A DNA stretch of 6,609 nt from DATCLA01 sp036564195 (GTDB lineage Bacteria > Bacillota > UBA4882 > UBA8346). Position numbers and translations under genes: made by a program. The first letter of the stretch is position 1. Each line of letters begins with the position of its first letter. Under the pieces are notes generated by a model. It was not told where the DNA came from and did no database searches. It was given only the letters and a program-made list of their open reading frames with translations. The stretch is from NCBI GenBank assembly GCA_036564195.1, contig DATCLA010000034.1, positions 1-6,609 on the forward strand, read 5' to 3'. Shown piece after piece: positions 5,028 through 6,609 of this stretch.

Positions 5028-6425
5028 TCACTTCAGTTCAACCTCTTGTCCGGGATTTTCCTTTAAGAATGTTGTGATTTTAATTGGGTCCAACCCTTCC
5101 CCCCCAAAGGATAGTAGGGGTGAGATTTCAATCCGGCGGTCCTTTAGTAATCCGGTGGGGACACCGGCAGCCTGCAGCCAGTTGCGGTGCAGGCTAAACA
5201 GCAGATGACGTGCTGTTTCTGGACTGTCGGCTCCGGTTTTGTTTTTAACCGGCGCAAACTCTTCCTCTCGCTTCACCTGTAAAGCCGCCATATCAGTTAA
5301 CAAGGGAAAGATATCAAACAGAAAGAGCTCGAACTTATAAGCGTTAGGCTGGTCCGGATTAACCGGACGGCCTTCCCCATCAATCGTAGCAATTTTTTTA
5401 TGCGCTACATGAAAGGGCAGGCCGGTAGCAGCGTAGTCCTCTAGAAAATCACGCCGGAAGAGATGAATCAGGATGTTGGCGTTACCATAAAGCAGTCTTC
5501 CTTGAGAATCACGTTGCCTGGTCAACTCTTCGGGAAATTCAGTATATTCAATGATTGCCGGACGGCCGTTACGGTAACACAGCACACCGACACGTTCTTC
5601 CGGGGCAGCTTTCGGTACTACTTTACTGGCGGAAAGATAGCGATTGGCGGCAGTAAACCCGATAAAGCCGGGATCACAGACTCTGACCAGCGCGTTATCG
5701 ATACCGTATAAAAATACCCATTCCACGCCGCGTTTTTTCATATCAGTCAGGGCACCGGAACGGTGTAAAGCCAGAAAACAGCCGCCGTTGCCGTTAGGTC
5801 CCAGACTGATCCGGCCCGGTGCGGCCAGGAGAATTTTGCCCGCAGCATTGATAACCGGTAATTGGTCTTGTTGGAAAAAGAAAAGGTTAGCTTCAGGATA
5901 ACCGAAGTAGTGGTTTTCACGGAAGAAACCGGTGGTTGCGGCATGGTTTTCCGGGCTGGTCATGATATACCAGGGAATCGTGGTACCGGTTTGACGGGCT
6001 AAATTCAACAAGCGTTCTGCCTGCAATTGAAAGAGGGATTTTTGGGAAGGCAGTCCGAGGTTGAAAGTTCCTTTGGGCCCGGAATGGCCCAGTCGGGTTC
6101 CTTGCCCGCCGGCTACCAACACAGCAGCTACTTTACATTTATCGATCAGTTTCAATCCTAAATCACGGTACTGTTGGCGAGTTTTCGGATCCAAATCGTC
6201 CCAAATTTGGGGGATTAACGGTTCGAGCCGTTCCTCCCGAAAGTGGTTGGCCGGATTCAGAACCAGCCGGTGATATAAGGATTCAATTAATTTGAAGTCT
6301 AAATTCAGGATTGTATCAAGTAAGTCTGCCTGTTCGGAAGGGTTAAGGATATGGTAAAACTTTAATAAGTGTTCTTGCCCGAACTTTGTTGTCAACAAAC
6401 GGGCTTGCTCAAGTTTGGTATGCAA
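5028..6425 (-). CDS. UDP-sugar pyrophosphorylase, eukaryotic UAP1-like (UDPGP type 1 family)
   Basis: About 465 residues, cytoplasmic. This family makes a UDP-sugar and pyrophosphate from UTP and a sugar 1-phosphate; the closest resemblance I see is to eukaryotic UDP-N-acetylhexosamine pyrophosphorylase (UAP1). A helical N-terminal region (1-95, with FGQEHLLKF) precedes the Rossmann-like core: LVAGGQGTRLG (103-113) and PK (117-118) bind UTP, followed by GLPSQKSLFQLQAER (124-138), IMTSPENH (154-161), GNGG (212-215, uracil side), YGIDN (240-244), then EYTEFPEE, GNANI, HVAHKKI and NAYKFELFLFDIF. Sugar specificity (GlcNAc-1-P, GalNAc-1-P or Glc-1-P) cannot be read with certainty. Two TTG starts are possible: 6425, with AGGA 7 nt upstream, is chosen; 6446 adds seven residues but has no ribosome binding site. 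An in-frame stop lies just upstream of 6446. It converges on leuA and has no partner gene in the window. Confidence 0.88.
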   Translation of the reverse strand: MHTKLEQARLLTTKFGQEHLLKFYHILNPSEQADLLDTILNLDFKLIESLYHRLVLNPANHFREERLEPLIPQIWDDLDPKTRQQYRDLGLKLIDKCKVAAVLVAGGQGTRLGHSGPKGTFNLGLPSQKSLFQLQAERLLNLARQTGTTIPWYIMTSPENHAATTGFFRENHYFGYPEANLFFFQQDQLPVINAAGKILLAAPGRISLGPNGNGGCFLALHRSGALTDMKKRGVEWVFLYGIDNALVRVCDPGFIGFTAANRYLSASKVVPKAAPEERVGVLCYRNGRPAIIEYTEFPEELTRQRDSQGRLLYGNANILIHLFRRDFLEDYAATGLPFHVAHKKIATIDGEGRPVNPDQPNAYKFELFLFDIFPLLTDMAALQVKREEEFAPVKNKTGADSPETARHLLFSLHRNWLQAAGVPTGLLKDRRIEISPLLSFGGEGLDPIKITTFLKENPGQEVELK

Positions 6426-6609
6426 TTTAGGTTCCTGCCTCTTCAATTTTCTGTTTATGTTCGCCGCAAGTAGTTAAGTTCCTTTTCGGAAAGAATAAAA
6501 TCAAAATAGTATCCCCAGTGAATGATAACCCCTTAGCGTTAGACTTATTTGAGCGCATTTGATAAACCCCCGATTCTTTCTTTTAACACAAGATAACAAT
6601 ATATTGATC
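6426..6609 (-). other. Upstream region of the UAP1-like gene, no gene recognised
   Basis: This 184-nt AT-rich stretch runs from the start of the - strand gene to the window edge. I see no supported ORF on either strand and no RNA gene. I looked for a sigma-A promoter on the - strand: a GATACT-like -10 occurs near 6510, but no TTG-type -35 lies at 16-18 nt from it, so no promoter is called. The promoter may be weak, use another sigma factor or lie beyond the window. Confidence 0.4.
6523..6570. repeat. Two near-identical TGATAA(A)CCCC boxes upstream of the UAP1-like gene
   Basis: TGATAACCCC at 6523-6532 and TGATAAACCCC at 6560-6570 are direct repeats with start points 37 nt apart and one extra A in the second. 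On the coding strand of the neighbouring gene they read GGGGTTATCA and GGGGTTTATCA, about 100-145 nt before its start. They could be binding sites for a regulator; chance is also possible for words this short. Confidence 0.35.

Noticed and set aside
4984..5208. Open frame on the + strand overlapping the end of leuA
   Set aside because: It runs through the terminator hairpin and antisense to the conserved C-terminus of the UAP1-like gene; no ribosome binding site.
5463..6273. Open frames on both strands within the UAP1-like gene
   Set aside because: All are other-frame translations of a gene with a continuous run of family motifs.
1..6609. CRISPR array, insertion sequence, tRNA or prophage-like segment
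   Set aside because: No spaced repeats, transposase motifs, terminal inverted repeats or cloverleaf-like sequence were seen on either strand.

Overview
The window looks like ordinary chromosome from a member of the Bacillota (Firmicutes), possibly a clostridial or other deep-branching lineage rather than a Bacillus. Three things point there: the gene block tmk-darA-yaaR-holB-ricT, known from the Bacillus subtilis chromosome; strong GGAGG-type ribosome binding sites in front of nearly every gene; and a T-box leader. Base composition is balanced by eye (not computed). TTG start codons are frequent.

Left part (1-2993, + strand): the 3' end of tmk (dTMP kinase), then darA/pstA (cyclic-di-AMP receptor), yaaR (DUF327, unknown role), holB (clamp-loader delta-prime subunit) and ricT (PSP1-domain Fe-S protein of the RicAFT RNA-processing complex). 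Gaps are 14-96 nt and hold no strong terminator, so this reads as one transcription unit joining nucleotide supply, replication and second-messenger or RNA-decay functions. The yabA gene that follows ricT in B. subtilis is absent.

Middle part (2994-4987, + strand): a consensus sigma-A promoter starts 8 nt after the ricT stop. It drives a roughly 310-nt T-box riboswitch with a Rho-independent terminator, then a 129-nt AT-rich spacer, then leuA (2-isopropylmalate synthase) standing alone. Uncharged tRNA, most likely tRNA-Leu, should promote readthrough into leuA, the first committed step of leucine synthesis.

Right part (4988-6609): a convergent gene on the - strand encodes a UDP-sugar pyrophosphorylase that resembles eukaryotic UAP1. 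It is separated from leuA by a hairpin that can serve as terminator for one or both genes. The last 184 nt hold its upstream region, with no other gene recognised.

I see no mobile element, CRISPR array, tRNA or rRNA, and nothing that amounts to an undescribed system. The points worth a second look are modest: the T-box specifier register, the operon break after ricT, the UAP1-like enzyme, the HolB zinc-knuckle spacing and a few small dyads or repeats.
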